64,000 bases of DNA from the NCBI GenBank assembly GCA_934045075.1, contig OW203734.1:13762016-13826015 (forward strand), written 5' to 3'. The translations under genes and the position numbers were made by a program. The DNA is from Yponomeuta sedellus. Taxonomy: Eukaryota > Arthropoda > Insecta > Lepidoptera > Yponomeutidae. The notes under the pieces were generated by a model. That model made no database searches, was not told the origin of the DNA, and saw only the letters and a program-made list of their open reading frames with translations. Within the stretch, counting starts at the first letter, position 1, and every line of letters starts with the position of its first letter. Below, piece after piece: positions 1 to 11,200 of this stretch.

Positions 1-284
1 AGGGTCGATATCGATAAATAATACCTCGAAAAAGCCGAGCGTCAGTTCACATGTACGCTAAAACTATGCGTCTATAAGGAGCTTACGTTTTGGACATTTT
101 CGTAATCAACAATTTAATTAATTTCCCAGCTTACGGATTAAATTAGTTTATCTTTATATCCAGAATGCGTGGTTTTTGGGTCAAACGTCCCCGACATATA
201 ATCTCATTTTCATGCAGGCAAACAATTAAACAAATTACTGGAATTGTGCCTACTTTTTAATCTAAAATGAAATTGATTCTAATG

Positions 285-935
285 AAAGGGGCGGTGAGAC
301 CCAGGTATGATCCCCAGTCCGGGCATGTACCAATGACTTTGTTTAGTTTCAAAGTTACGTGCAGTTACAAATTTGTAGTCCCGATACCAGACGCTCCCGG
401 TGAAAGAAAACATCGCGAGGAAAATCCAGCGATTCGTTGGCTCCGCTCGTATTGACTAGTCTTTCCTGTGAGCTCGGCCAACTAAGCTTCCAGATTGGTA
501 CAGGTGCTGGACAAGAATACATTTAAAAGAATGTCCCAGGCAGTGCAGCGTCCAAGTGGTCCCTTCACCCATCTATTGTCAGTGTAGATACCACTGGACT
601 CTGTATACATCATCATATTAGATATCAACCCCTTGCAAGTCTCCACTGCTGGGCCACGGATCTCTCCCTGCATCACAGGAAGGTAAAGTCATACTCCAAC
701 ACGGTGGCAAAGTCCGGGTTAGTGGAAGATTGTAAGACAGTGGAGGGCCTTGCTGTTGAAGCCACCCATAAGGCCTCTGATATGGCTTAACGACTGCCAT
801 TACATGACAGCCGGCATCAACGGCTTAACGTGCCTTAACGTGGCTTAGCGTGCGAAGCACGGAAGCGCTCGGAAATGCCCCTAGCGGTAGTCACAGGAAT
901 CATCGTCACATTACGTAGATGAAAGGTCAATATTT
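285..935 (+). mobile_element. Family B tRNA-derived SINE, split by a family A insertion
   Basis: From 285 the sequence follows the full family B copy at 42494-42901: GCGGTGAGACCCAGGT, CGGGCATGTACCAATGAC, then ATTGACTAGTCTTTC and GATACCACTGGAC. The A-box part of the tRNA head is deleted. A family A element (621-898) interrupts it near the end, and the SINE resumes with ATTACGTAGATG up to about 935. Confidence 0.8.
621..898 (-). mobile_element. Family A (5S-derived) retroposon nested in a SINE
   Basis: The tail GATATCAACC is at 621 and the body follows the family consensus (CCACTGCTGGG, GTCCGGGTTAGTGGA, GGCTTAACGACTGCCATTA, AAGCACGGAAGCGCTCGG). It stops shortly after CTAGCGGTAGTCACAGG, so most of the 5S-like head is missing. 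ATCATC-rich sequence on both sides looks like an imperfect target duplication. Confidence 0.8.
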
Positions 936-1164
936 TTTTATCTAAATATTTACTTCTGATCTGGTGCTTAAGTTTCAAACTATACATAGCAACTAAAGAA
1001 CTTAACTGGTCCTGAGAAACTTCTGTACATTTTAGCGCAATAATTAATATAAACTTTTCAGCATTTCCTCTGAGACTTGAACTCGACTTGAGGCGATTAC
1101 TTTTAAACTATTCCTGGCTGCAACCATATGACCATTATATTTCCCATTACATATACATTTTTAT

Positions 1165-1442
1165 GTAGCCTATTAACGTCCTACCGCAGGGCATAGGCCT
1201 TCTCTCAGAGAGAGAGAGACTGCGGGCTTAATTACCACGCGTGCCCACTGCGGTTCGGTAATCGGACACTCAGGTTTCCTCGCAATGTTTTCCTTCACGT
1301 CAGTGAGCGGTATTTCTAGTATAACTTCACAAATATACATAACTTAGAAAAGAACGTTATTGGTAAGAGCCAGCACTGGGAATCGAACCTGTTCTCTCGT
1401 ATCCGAGTTAATTGTTCTACCCACTGGGTTACCGCCGCGTTT
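1165..1442 (-). mobile_element. Family B' tRNA-derived SINE
   Basis: On the minus strand it starts with a tRNA-like head (GCGGTAACCCAGTGGGTAGA, then GGTTCGATTCCC as B box), continues through GTGAAGGAAAACATTGCGAG and GGCACGCGTGGTAATTAAGC, and ends with a CT-rich block and GCCTATGCCCTGCGGTAGG. Similar copies lie at 17376, 36131, 38932, 51848 and 56573. Confidence 0.8.
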
Positions 1443-1457
1443 ACAAATTATAAGCAA

Positions 1458-1625
1458 CTTATATAGGTTTTTCTAAGCTTAACACGAGCACTAGACATAA
1501 CTAAAACTGTTTTTATACGGATTTATGCTCGTTTATTACATTTTTACAATTTTTCCGACAATTGTAAAAATTTAATAAACGAGCGTAAATCCGTATAAAA
1601 ACAGTTTTGATTAAACCTATATAAG
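1458..1625. repeat. Folded Penelope-like terminus (large inverted repeat)
   Basis: Arms of about 55 bases (1500-1554 against 1561-1608) contain AAACTGTTTTTATACGGAT and its complement around a tiny loop. Short outer arms, CTTATATAGGTTT at 1458-1470 and AAACCTATATAAG at 1613-1625, extend the symmetry. Between the left arms, ACACGAGCACTAGACATAA resembles the Penelope-like coding edge near 54206-54230. It looks like two termini head to head. Confidence 0.65.
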
Positions 1626-1745
1626 TCCCACGGCAAGGCATCGAACTCCTCTTAGAAAAAGTAGGCTAAATCACCACGCGTGCTTACCGCGGATAGGCGA
1701 TTTCAACCATGCGAATATGCGGACGCTGGTTTTTTCACGATATTT
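1621..1745 (-). mobile_element. Family B' SINE fragment
   Basis: CCACGCGTGCTTACCGCGGA and GGCGATTTCAA match the tail half of family B' read in reverse. Head and tail ends are lost. Confidence 0.5.
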
Positions 1746-1849
1746 TCTTTCATCGTCGAAGTATTGCTGTCATTTTTGACTATTGACTCGAGGTTAAGAT
1801 AAGATAAGAATATTCTTCATTGTACACCAGGAAAAAACAAATGAAAAAT

Positions 1850-1965
1850 AATTATAAAGATACAGTACAATTGGCGGCCTTATTGCTTAGAACACTTTCA
1901 TCCAGACAACCTACGATGGAGAGTTGCTGAAGGGAAAGTGAGACGGGTAGTTGGTGCGAATATGA
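1850..1965 (-). repeat. Non-LTR retroelement 3' end fragment
   Basis: ACAGTACAATTGGCGGCCTT with TATTGCTTAGAACACTTTC and CCAGACAACC is the antisense of a dispersed 3' end (compare 22640-22790, 30678-31260 and 34570-34650). No coding part is left. Confidence 0.5.
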
Positions 1966-2373
1966 ATGTTGATACGAGTATACATACTTGTACTTAAAAA
2001 TAATATACTTAAATAAACCATAACATATAATACGTAAAGCAATTTATTTTTTTAATTTATTTCTTTTTGGGAAACTTGCAGCTTACACAGAAATGGACAG
2101 TTCTTAGTGTTACTTTGGACTAAAAATAATTTTCCGCATATGGTAACTAAATAAAACTTGTGCAAGTTAATATAAAATGAGTTTAAACTACACAACAGCA
2201 CCGAGGAAGAGTCCTTGAAGGCTCATAAATTGAAAAAGGAAAGTAAAGCACAGACTTAAAAGTAGGTAACTCGATATATTCGGGGTACCTATAATACACC
2301 TTGTTCATGCCATCAAGGAAAATACGTATCTTTACGGTATAACTGCTATTTATCGTTACCAGGAAATAACCAG
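1966..2373. other. Unassigned AT-rich stretch
   Basis: I see no gene, inverted repeat or family match here. The short open frames have no coding character. Confidence 0.5.
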
Positions 2374-2611
2374 GTTTTTTCGAGCGCTTCCGTGCTTCGC
2401 AAGGCACGTTATGCCGTTGGTGACGCCTGTTATGTACTGGCGGTGGTTAAACCACGGCTTGATAACTTCTGACAGTAAGGCCCGCCACTCCTCCACTAAC
2501 CCGGACTTAGCCCCCGTGACGGAATATGGAAGATTAAGCCATCAATGCATAACAGACCCGTGCCCCAGTAGTTGGTGTTCGCCACTGCTGGGGTAAAAGG
2601 TTTGATATCAA
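2374..2611 (+). mobile_element. Family A (5S-derived) retroposon, 5'-truncated
   Basis: It begins in CGAGCGCTTCCGTGCTTCGC, runs through TGCCGTTGGTG and GACCCGTGCCCCAG, and ends TTGATATC. Near the end GCCACTGCTGGGG is in inverse orientation, so the 3' end is rearranged. Confidence 0.75.
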
Positions 2612-3473
2612 CCATATTTAACAAACAAAAACTTCTTTGTTAAATTGTGGTATCACGACGTGTAATGGTAGTAACGGCCTGAATAGCTCGACAAACCACA
2701 GATGTAGAGTATACTGGGGCCAAACTAAATCACTATATGGAGGCCTTCGTATTCATATTATTAGTTCAACTAGTCGTCGACCGAAATGTTAACGTACGGC
2801 GTTCGATGGAACTATTCAAATCAAAATTGCGGTAGGAGTATGCACGGGTGTGAACAATTCCAATTACTCAGAGTCGCACGCCCGCCAGTCGCTTCGGATG
2901 CATTATGCGGCAATGCGTTTATTGAATGGTCGGACATTTCTAAGTGGTCAGTTGGTAAAAGTAGCAACCGACAATTCGATCGCCAATTGTATACTATTTA
3001 ACTTAGATATTTAAGTTCTTCATGTATTCTTAGATTTTGGTCAAGATCATCTCTCCACCGTCTTCTAGGCTGGCCTCGATTTCGATGTCCGTCGAGTCGA
3101 GTGGTCTGAGGTGGCCCAGGACTGAAAACTCTGGACTCTAATGGCGGAGGCCTTGGTGCAGCAGTGGGACAAATACAAAGAGGCTACGTAAACAAAATGC
3201 ATGCCATATAATTTACATCCAATGTTAAGTTTCTCTCCTCATTAATCAAGTGCATTTTACGTTCGTTAAGAGAAAAAAATCAATTTAAAAGTTTTTTTTT
3301 ATTTCAATTAAATAATTTACATTCTCTTTGCTGAATGTCAATGTACAATGTAAGACGCCGCTTTTGGGCCGTAGTGCGTAGCGTAATATATCTTTGTACT
3401 CAAGTTTTGGAACAGGGTTAGGGAGTATAGTAGCACGTAACAACCTTTAAAGTTAAGGTTGTACATAAAGTCA
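2612..3473. other. Mostly unassigned; possible non-LTR retroelement 3' end at 3040-3180
   Basis: CTCCACCGTCTTCTAGGCTGG and GCGGAGGCCTTGGTGCAGCA followed by GTGGGACAAATAC resemble the end of an insect non-LTR polymerase gene and its 3' tail. The rest shows nothing recognisable. Confidence 0.35.
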
Positions 3474-3590
3474 CCAACCTGGTCTTAGCCCCCGAGGTGG
3501 AGTATGGCCTAACCTTCCTACGACGCACGAAGAGACCCGTGCCTCAGCAGTGGGGACATACAAACGGTTGATATCGATCGATAAAGTCAC
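3474..3590 (+). mobile_element. Family A retroposon, 3' end only
   Basis: GGTCTTAGCCCCCGAGGTGG, GAGACCCGTGCCTCAGCAG and the tail TTGATATCGATCGAT match the last 110 bases of the family. Confidence 0.75.
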
Positions 3591-3984
3591 CAAAAAAAGA
3601 CAAGTAAAAACTACTATTTGACCTTAAGTCCTGACTCTTTAAAACGTGGTTGTACAACGTTATAACTTTACAGTCCTAAAGAGCTAACAATCTGTTTTAA
3701 GTAATTTATTGCAGCGCTTAGCCAGAGTAATTTTTGTGGTCTATAAAACATCCAGTCGAGACCTTAATTAATTTTAATAAATATTTATCATGTCATACAC
3801 CCTCTGGGTGGATTTAATTTTAACTTTTAAGCTTGAATTTTAGTCTCGCCAACTAAGTGCTTTTGATAACTGTAAGTTTATGATTTAGATGCGACTGAAT
3901 GCAACTGATTTATTCTGTTCTCACTCAAGAGAATCTAGACTTTTTCTGTAGGATTTTTTAGACATTTATAAATTAATTGCTTTT
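3591..3984. other. Unassigned intronic sequence
   Basis: AT-rich, with no frame, repeat family or structure that I can support. Confidence 0.5.
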
Positions 3985-4172
3985 TTTCATCATCATTATC
4001 AATCCACTATGTCCCCACCGAGGGGAACGCATCTCTTCCCTGAGAAAGGTATAGGCCATACTCCACCACGAGGGCCAGGTCCGGATTGGTGAAGGCTTGC
4101 AAGACTAGTGGCTGGTCTTATTGTCAGAAGTTTTCAAGCCGCCCTAAGGCCTCTGACTTGGCTTAACGACTT
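3985..4172 (-). mobile_element. Family A variant with (GAT)n tail
   Basis: The tail here is CATCATCATTATCAATCC and the body has TCTTCCCTGAGAAAGG where other copies have TCTTCCTGCATCGC. The same variant lies in + orientation at 22178-22362. It ends at GGCTTAACGAC, without the 5S-like head. Confidence 0.7.
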
Positions 4173-5482
4173 TCTTGGCTTTGCTTTATTGAAATTAAAT
4201 AAATTTGGAATGCATTATCTTATTTTTAAGGCGGCAGCATCCGGCAATAATTTTTAAAAGCATGCAATAATTCACATGATAAAAAGTATATTTTTCTTAA
4301 TAGATTGTAGGGTTAATCAAAAGCAAAAACTTTCATCACAGTTCTTTTTTTTTTGTTATCAGTTTAGGCAATAACAAAAACCTTGGACAACTTTTTAACA
4401 TATAACGCTTTCTTACATGCAACGTATTTTTTATATAGTTTTGTAAAGCCTTCTTAACCGTCATAGTTTTCCCTTTAAGTTCATTATATTATTTGCTAAC
4501 GTCCCGAATATTTTCACGTTTCTTCAACCAACCGCTTAGTCGGGAGAGGGATCTGAATCCAGAAATAACTTTTCCAACCTCACATTATTTAGAAAAGACA
4601 ATTTAACAATAGAACGATTTTTTTCACCCACATATTCCAAATTTTAGCTTCCTATTACTAACCGTCTCTGTGCCAAGCTGTGGATTGACAAACAGATGGA
4701 CGGTCATGGCGCAGTTATGAGGGTTTCTTGTTTAATATGGGATCTTAAGAAAAAAGATAAATTCTATTGCAAACTAAATACTTGCTATGCAAACTGAATG
4801 AAGTTAAAAGAAGTATCGACCTTTGCGTTTGTCTATTGCAAAATAAACTTATGTTTAGCAAAGTGCGCTAAGCATAAAAGTGTTTTGCTCCAAATCAGAG
4901 CATAAAAGTAAGATTTTTGAAAATCAGTGAGATTTTCTTTGCTGAATTTAATCGAAGCTAAATTTGGTACTCCAAACCGCCAAAGAAGGGTAATAGAAAA
5001 TCATAAAGTGCAAGCGTATGATGCTCAAGGCACGTTTGGCTCTCTACCGTTAGGAAAACTGCCTTTTCGGGACTGTCCTATTAAATCCGATCAAGTTTTT
5101 ATTAATCCAATCAAATACGGATCTTTAATGTTTATCAACGTCTTTTATCTGTTTGTGTATGTCTGTTACTCATTCACGTCTTAACGGCTGGATGGATTTT
5201 AGTAAAATTTAGTATAAAGTTAGTTGAAACCCTGGAGTAACACAAAGGTGACGTTTTACTGCGGGAAAATGTCTTATTCCCATGGGAAAATTTATATACC
5301 GCGGAGCACAGCAAGTTATAAATAATTGTAAAGTATGTCTTTTTCATTTCTTCATTCCCTGCTGTTGTCACTTGGTAACTATTTCAGTAGGTACCATCGT
5401 TACTCGATACAAATCTAAGAACATTTGTTTTACCCGTTCGCATCTTCGGCTTATGAGGTTTCAGACTACCCTCAATCAGCCA
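4173..5482. other. Unassigned intronic sequence
   Basis: 1.3 kb of AT-rich DNA without a supported gene. A frame at 4927-5184 has no recognisable motif and ordinary intron composition. Confidence 0.5.
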
Positions 5483-5914
5483 TCACAAAGCACTATTAGG
5501 GTTGCGACACACTACACTGACAATGTCGGACGATAACCCATGCGACTTTTTTCCACTCGAACACATCTTGATGACCGGATCCCACGTTTGCGACAGTTTG
5601 AAACCACATTCCCGATTAAAATTTTTGTGTTTCCTAATTTCAACCGCTTCACGCACAATTCGGCTATAATAATGGCGATCGTTGGAAAGTACCGATGCTT
5701 TGTGTAATTCTATCCAGTGGTTTGATCCTGATTCAAGCAGATGTTCCGCTATCGCTGACTTTTCCACCTGGCGATTTTTGACAGCTGCGATATGTTCCTT
5801 GATTCTTTCAGCAATGGTCCGCTTAGTTTGTGCGATATAAAAACTACCGCAACTGCCATCGACTTTGTACACACATGGTGTTTGATTGGTGTCCTTGACT
5901 GTTCCTACATGCAA
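5483..5914 (-). pseudogene. Penelope-like element GIY-YIG endonuclease fragment
   Basis: This frame of about 143 codons has the C-terminal endonuclease of Penelope-like retroelements: CVYKVDGSCGSFYIAQTKRT, then ERIKEH, a conserved REAVEIRKHKNFNRE segment and a WDPV near the end. The class normally reads GVYK and YIGQT; here both motif glycines are altered (C and A), so the nuclease is probably dead. The frame starts with TTG and stays open a short way upstream (VVISRLHVGTV), and no reverse transcriptase is found beside it. It is a 5'-truncated remnant with a close relative at 53708-54230. Confidence 0.85.
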
Positions 5915-6898
5915 GCGTGAAATTACTACGTGATTAAGCCCCGAAAATATTCTAACTTTACATTTACTTAAAGATCTAGATTCATATATACTAGCACTTA
6001 ATTAATTGAAACTGAACAAACCTCATAACAACGTGAGTTAATGTTCCTACTTTAAACGGACGCTTCTTTCTGAAAAAAAACTGGAACGAAAAAACTAACT
6101 TAGTTTCGCTTTACGTTTTAGGTCTACCAAACGTAACAAGCGCTTTTAAAAGCTTTATTACTTGAGTTCCACGAGCTAATTGCTTAACTTGATGACGCTT
6201 GGCAAACGTGTTTTTAATTGCACTTGAACGTTTTAGATTCCTTTTGGATAAATTAATAGCATTTACATTCACATTTACACACTGCCGTCGCACTGCCACT
6301 TGCGTTGCTGTAAGTCGCATAAGTTGTTCAATTATTTTTCTTCTGTCGCCTTCAAACTACTTCAGTGCTAATGCACTGAACAACCATAAAACAATACATA
6401 GAACTAATGTTCTAGGTAGTAAATAAGAATGTCGATAACGCATCAAAGTTTAAAATACAGTGTAGAGTCTCTCTGCGCGTTACTCTTCCACAAAAATTTA
6501 GATCTTAAGATCTGATGATCTTGCAAGAGAGAACTACGTGTAGATAATGATAATTTAGTTTCAAATTACGTAAATAGGTTAGATGCGTCGTTTTAAATTC
6601 CACTTATGTCTTTTTAATAGAAAGACAGATGGATATTTAATATTATTTCATATCATAAAGTTCACCTAATAAAACTATTTCAAAAATTATGTCTAATACA
6701 ATTTACTACTTATATAATATTACAAAAAATTAGAGAAAATTGTAAGTTTACCCATCTCACTGAAGAATTGGCAATGTTTACTGTGATACAAGTGTCAAAC
6801 CTAGCACAGCTATATAAGCTAATACAATAATATTGATTCATAAACGAGTTGAATCAACTCTGTGAAGTTTCTGAAAATTAATTATTCCTTTACTATAT
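5915..6898. other. Unassigned sequence between the Penelope-like remnant and the LTR element
   Basis: Nothing recognised. The frame at 6111-6320 (-) is low-complexity and matches no family I know. Part may be decayed Penelope-like sequence. Confidence 0.45.
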
Positions 6899-6902
6899 AT
6901 TT
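6899..6902. repeat. Target-site duplication ATTT, left copy
   Basis: ATTT directly abuts the TG end of the LTR and is repeated at 13205-13208 beyond the other LTR. Four bases is the usual duplication for many Ty3/gypsy integrases. Confidence 0.85.
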
Positions 6903-7855
6903 TGTAACACTAACCTCTTGAGGTGCTCTGCCTGAGGGGCTAGGTTTCTGCGCGACCCGGTGAAATACTACCCGGGTTGGCGCTTTCAAGGATGCCTATG
7001 GGGACTACTCACAAATGACTACGCTTGGATTCCAAAAACCGACACCATTTAATATACACAGACCTAATATTTACATAACTAATCCTACACACTCAAATTG
7101 TCTCTCACTTAACCTACCACTGGTTTTAACCATTGTCCCTGTATTATCACTGTCTTTGTTACACACCGACACTCGCACAACTTAACTACTGATGGACACT
7201 AGGGGCGACTTGCTCACTATTATTAACTACTGTACTTATTCCCGGTGAGAGGTACCTACGACTCTCAATGATCCTGGAGTGGCCGATATCGGGATCCCCA
7301 ACATACCGCTCTCAGGATTCCCTATTATCTGGGGTGGCCACCATCGGGAACCCCAACGTGCCAGCACCCAGAGGCTAAGGTGGGCACACGAGATGTCCTA
7401 GGCCGGCTAATATCGGCGAACCAACATGCCATGCCCTAGGACATCTCGTGAGTGGCATCGGCTAACCTCGGATGGGCCCACAGAGGCGGACCACTGTACC
7501 GCTTCCGGCGATCAGCCGATGTGCCCTCACTTGCTCCTCAACCCTCTACAGATCGGGATCCCCTCCGACTGTCCTGAAGCCCTACCGGGACTCCCACAGC
7601 GAACCAGAAACCCCTTAAATTGACACCGGGACCGGACCTACGGTGAACGTCTTTACTGGTAGTGGGAGCCCCTCGACTGAGCTAGCGCTGCGCCTTTTAT
7701 ATTCGCGTCGCCGCCGTGCCGCGCCTCCCGCCAGTCCTTGCTGGCGTCACTGCATGCGGCGCCCCGCGCCGCGGGCCGCGCTCCGCTGGCGCCTTGTCAC
7801 GCCGTGCCTGCGTGGTGCTTGTGGTGTGGCTGGTGACGTGGTCAGCTACGTCACA
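6903..7855 (-). repeat. 3' long terminal repeat of the LTR retrotransposon
   Basis: This is the second copy of the 953-base LTR, placed directly after the polypurine tract in element orientation. On the minus strand an ATTAAA motif near 7047-7052 could serve as a poly(A) signal; I saw no AATAAA. A 16-base perfect inverted repeat lies at 7387-7402 and 7435-7450. Confidence 0.96.
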
Positions 7856-7867
7856 TTCCCCCCCTTC
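7856..7867 (-). other. Polypurine tract
   Basis: The minus strand reads GAAGGGGGGGAA immediately before the 3' LTR. This is the RNase H-resistant primer for plus-strand DNA. Confidence 0.9.
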
Positions 7868-8273
7868 GTGTGAGGATTTTTTCCTGTGGGGAAAAAATCA
7901 GCATTACAGAAACGCCCAGAAGGGTTGCCCTAACACTTTACTCCTTTACGCGTTTTCCCCGACTGTCTAATAACACGAACTTGCCTTTTAATCCTTTTCC
8001 TAGAACATTTTAGTTGGTTACTTTGTTATTAACTTGTTTTGTAGCTCTTTAGCTGTTTTATTTACACGATTGTAACCTGATAACCTCCCGACAATACAAT
8101 TTACCGATAAATAAGCTGTCATCGACTTTTTTTTTTTTTTTTGCGTTCCGTTCTACGGCTACTTGTCGCCCCTAGTATCGATTACTAATTTAGTAACTAA
8201 AATAAAATCGTTCGTAAAAAAAATAAAGTTGTACCGAGAATTTATTTGTTCCGTTTTCTGTAAATATCATCTT

Positions 8274-11200
8274 TTATTTTTCTGTGTGGTATTCCTTTAA
8301 ATCCTTTACGTGGCTTGTTATCAATCGCCTTCTTCGTGCCTGGTCACTTAACTTAAACATTACGGGTGACATTATCTCGACTATTCTATAGGGTCCTGAA
8401 AACTTTGGTGCTAGTTTCGCACAGAAGTCTCGACCCGCGTTTGAGAGTGGGAATTCTCTTTTCAGTACTAAATCCCCTAGGCGTGGTTCCCACTGTCTCC
8501 GGTGCTTGTCGTAATGTATTTTTTGTCTGTTCGATGCCGTGTTCTGATGTATTCGTGCTAGTTCATATACCTCCTCGATTCTTTGTCTTTCTTTTAGGGC
8601 TGGTGTAGGGAAATCGTTCCTATCTCCTGGCATTTTAAGTTCTCTTCCGAACAGCATGAAGGCCGGCGTATATTTAGTTGATTCTTGTCGTGATGTGTTA
8701 AGTGCGAAGTTAAACTCTGGCAAGAACTCGTCCCATTTTTTGTGGTTTTCAGATATGTAAGCTGTTATCATTGATTCTAACGTCTTGTTAACTCTCTCTG
8801 TGGGGTTACATTGTGCTGAATAGGGAGGTGTTAGTCTTTGTTCGATGCCGTATTTCTTGAGTTCGTCCTGAAACTGTTTACTGACGAATTGCCGGCCATT
8901 ATCGGACAAAATTGTTCTAGGACATCCGTAGCGCATAAGAATGCATTCTTTCAGGGCTCTTATTATGGTCGTTGCGGTTGCTGTTCTCAGTGCTCTTACT
9001 TCGGTCCACTTTGTAAACTTGTCGTGGAATACTATTATATAGTTGTACCCTTTCGATGACCTTGGGAGTGGTCCTATTAGATCCGTTGTTATTGTTTGCC
9101 ATGGTTCTGTATCATTGTTTACGTGCATTAAGCCTGCTGTTTTTGTTTGCTGTGGTTTATTTCGTTGACAAGTTTCGCAGTTTCTCACGTATTTTGCAAC
9201 ATCTCGGTACATTCCTGGCCAGTAGTACCGTTGAGCTATCTTATTTAAAGTTTTGGCTGTTCCCAGATGGCCCGCGTTAGGTGAATCGTGGTTCTCCTGG
9301 AGTATCTCTGTCTTTGAACTTTTCGGTATGCAAAGTTTCCATTCTGATTGCGGTTGTATCTTTACCCCGTATGACATACTTCCGATCTTCTTGTAGAGTT
9401 TTTTGTCTCTGATGCAGTAACTCGGATCTATATTTGGTGTTTCTTCGGTTTGTTTCTTTTTTCCTTCATACCAGTTATCCGTCGTGGTGTTCATATCTGT
9501 AGTACATACCGGGTTTCGCGATAACTCGTCCGCTACTTGGTTTTCTTTACCGCTTCTATACTGTATTTGGAAATCGTACTGTTGTAGTTGCAGTGCCCAT
9601 CTAGCAAGTCTTCCCGAAGGGTTTTTAAGATTATTCAGCCATTTCAGTGCTTGGTGATCGGTCAATACTGTGAAATGGTATCCCTCCACGAATGCTCTCA
9701 TTTTCTCGATCGCCCATACCACCGCCAGACACTCCTTTTCCGACGTCGAATATCGTGTTTCCCGTGGTAGCAACGATCTACTCGCGTACATGATTACTTT
9801 TTCCTGTCCTTCATGTTCCTGTGTTAGTACGGCTCCTAGTCCGACGTCACTGGCGTCGGTCTGAATTGTGAACGGTTTCGTGAAGTCTGCTCTCGTTAGT
9901 ACCGGGCTTCGAGTTAGTAGTTGTTTCATTGTGTTGATTGCCTTTTCCTGTTCTTTTCCCCATGCGAATTTTTGTTCTTTCTTCAGTAGTCGGACCAGTG
10001 GTTCCATTATTTCAGCGTATCCTGGTATGAACTTCCTGTACCAAGACGTCATTCCGATGAATCTTCTTAGTTCCTTTACCGTTGTTGGCGCTTTCAGTTG
10101 TATTATTGCTTTAACCTTGTTCTCGTTCATTTTTATCCCTTCCCTTGTTACGACGTGTCCCAAGTACTCTACTTCGGCTTTACAGAACTCGCATTTCTCT
10201 CTGTTGATGTTTAGTCGGGCCTCTCTTATTCTTTTGAAGATCTCTCTTAGGTGGTCTACGTGTTCTGTGAAGGTGTTGCTGCATACTATTATGTCGTCCA
10301 GATAAACGTAGGCATTTGGTTCTAACTCTGGTCCGATGACCATGTCCAGTAACCGTTGAAACGTTGCCCCACTAGAGTGCAGACCAAAAGGCATTACTCT
10401 GAATTTGTATAGTCCTCGTCCCGGGACTGTGAATGCTGTATAAGGTTTGCTTTCGTCTTCCAAAGCCACGTTCCAGTATCCATTCTTGAGATCCAGTTTC
10501 GAGAAGTAGTTAGCGTTTCTTAGTTTTTCTAAGGTATCATCTATTTGGGGTATCGGGTATGCGTCTTTCTCTGATATCTCGTTTATCCTCCTGAAATCAA
10601 TACAGAATCTGTAGTCCCCATTCTCTTTCTTCGCTAGTACAATTGGTGAGCTGTATGGACTGCTTGACTTTTCTATCACCCTGTCTTCCAACATTTTTGT
10701 AATCTTTTCATCTATTATCTGTTGTAGTTTGGGATTTCTTGGATAATACTTTTGTTTCACCGGTACTGTATGTTTCATTTTTATTTTATGTTTCAGCCAA
10801 GTGTTTCCTTTTGCCGTTCTTTCGCATGCCTCAAATTCCTGCTGTAATATTTTCTTCAGTCTCTGTTCCTGGTCTTCTGTTAGGGTATCGGTTATGACTT
10901 CTGTTTCTCTTGATTTTGTTTCTTGTTTTACCTGTGGTTTTTCCCATGATAATTTGAGGCCGATTCTGTTTATTATATCCATCCCTATTATATTTATTGC
11001 GGAACCGGGCAGATAGCTTACTTGGTGCACAAAGCTTATCCCATTGATTTCTAATTCTAGAGCAAATGCTTTTGTGATACTTAATGTACTACCATCAGCT
11101 AGTGTGATACTGCGTTTACACATTAGTTCTTTGGCTGCTCCTCCTGTTAGGCAAAACAGATACGTTTCTTGGTTAATATACGAATTTGTTGATCCCGTAT

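Noticed and set aside
7426..7970. Protein frames of 65-84 codons in the LTR (repeated at 12775-13265)
   Set aside because: They lie in non-coding LTR sequence and appear identically in both LTRs.
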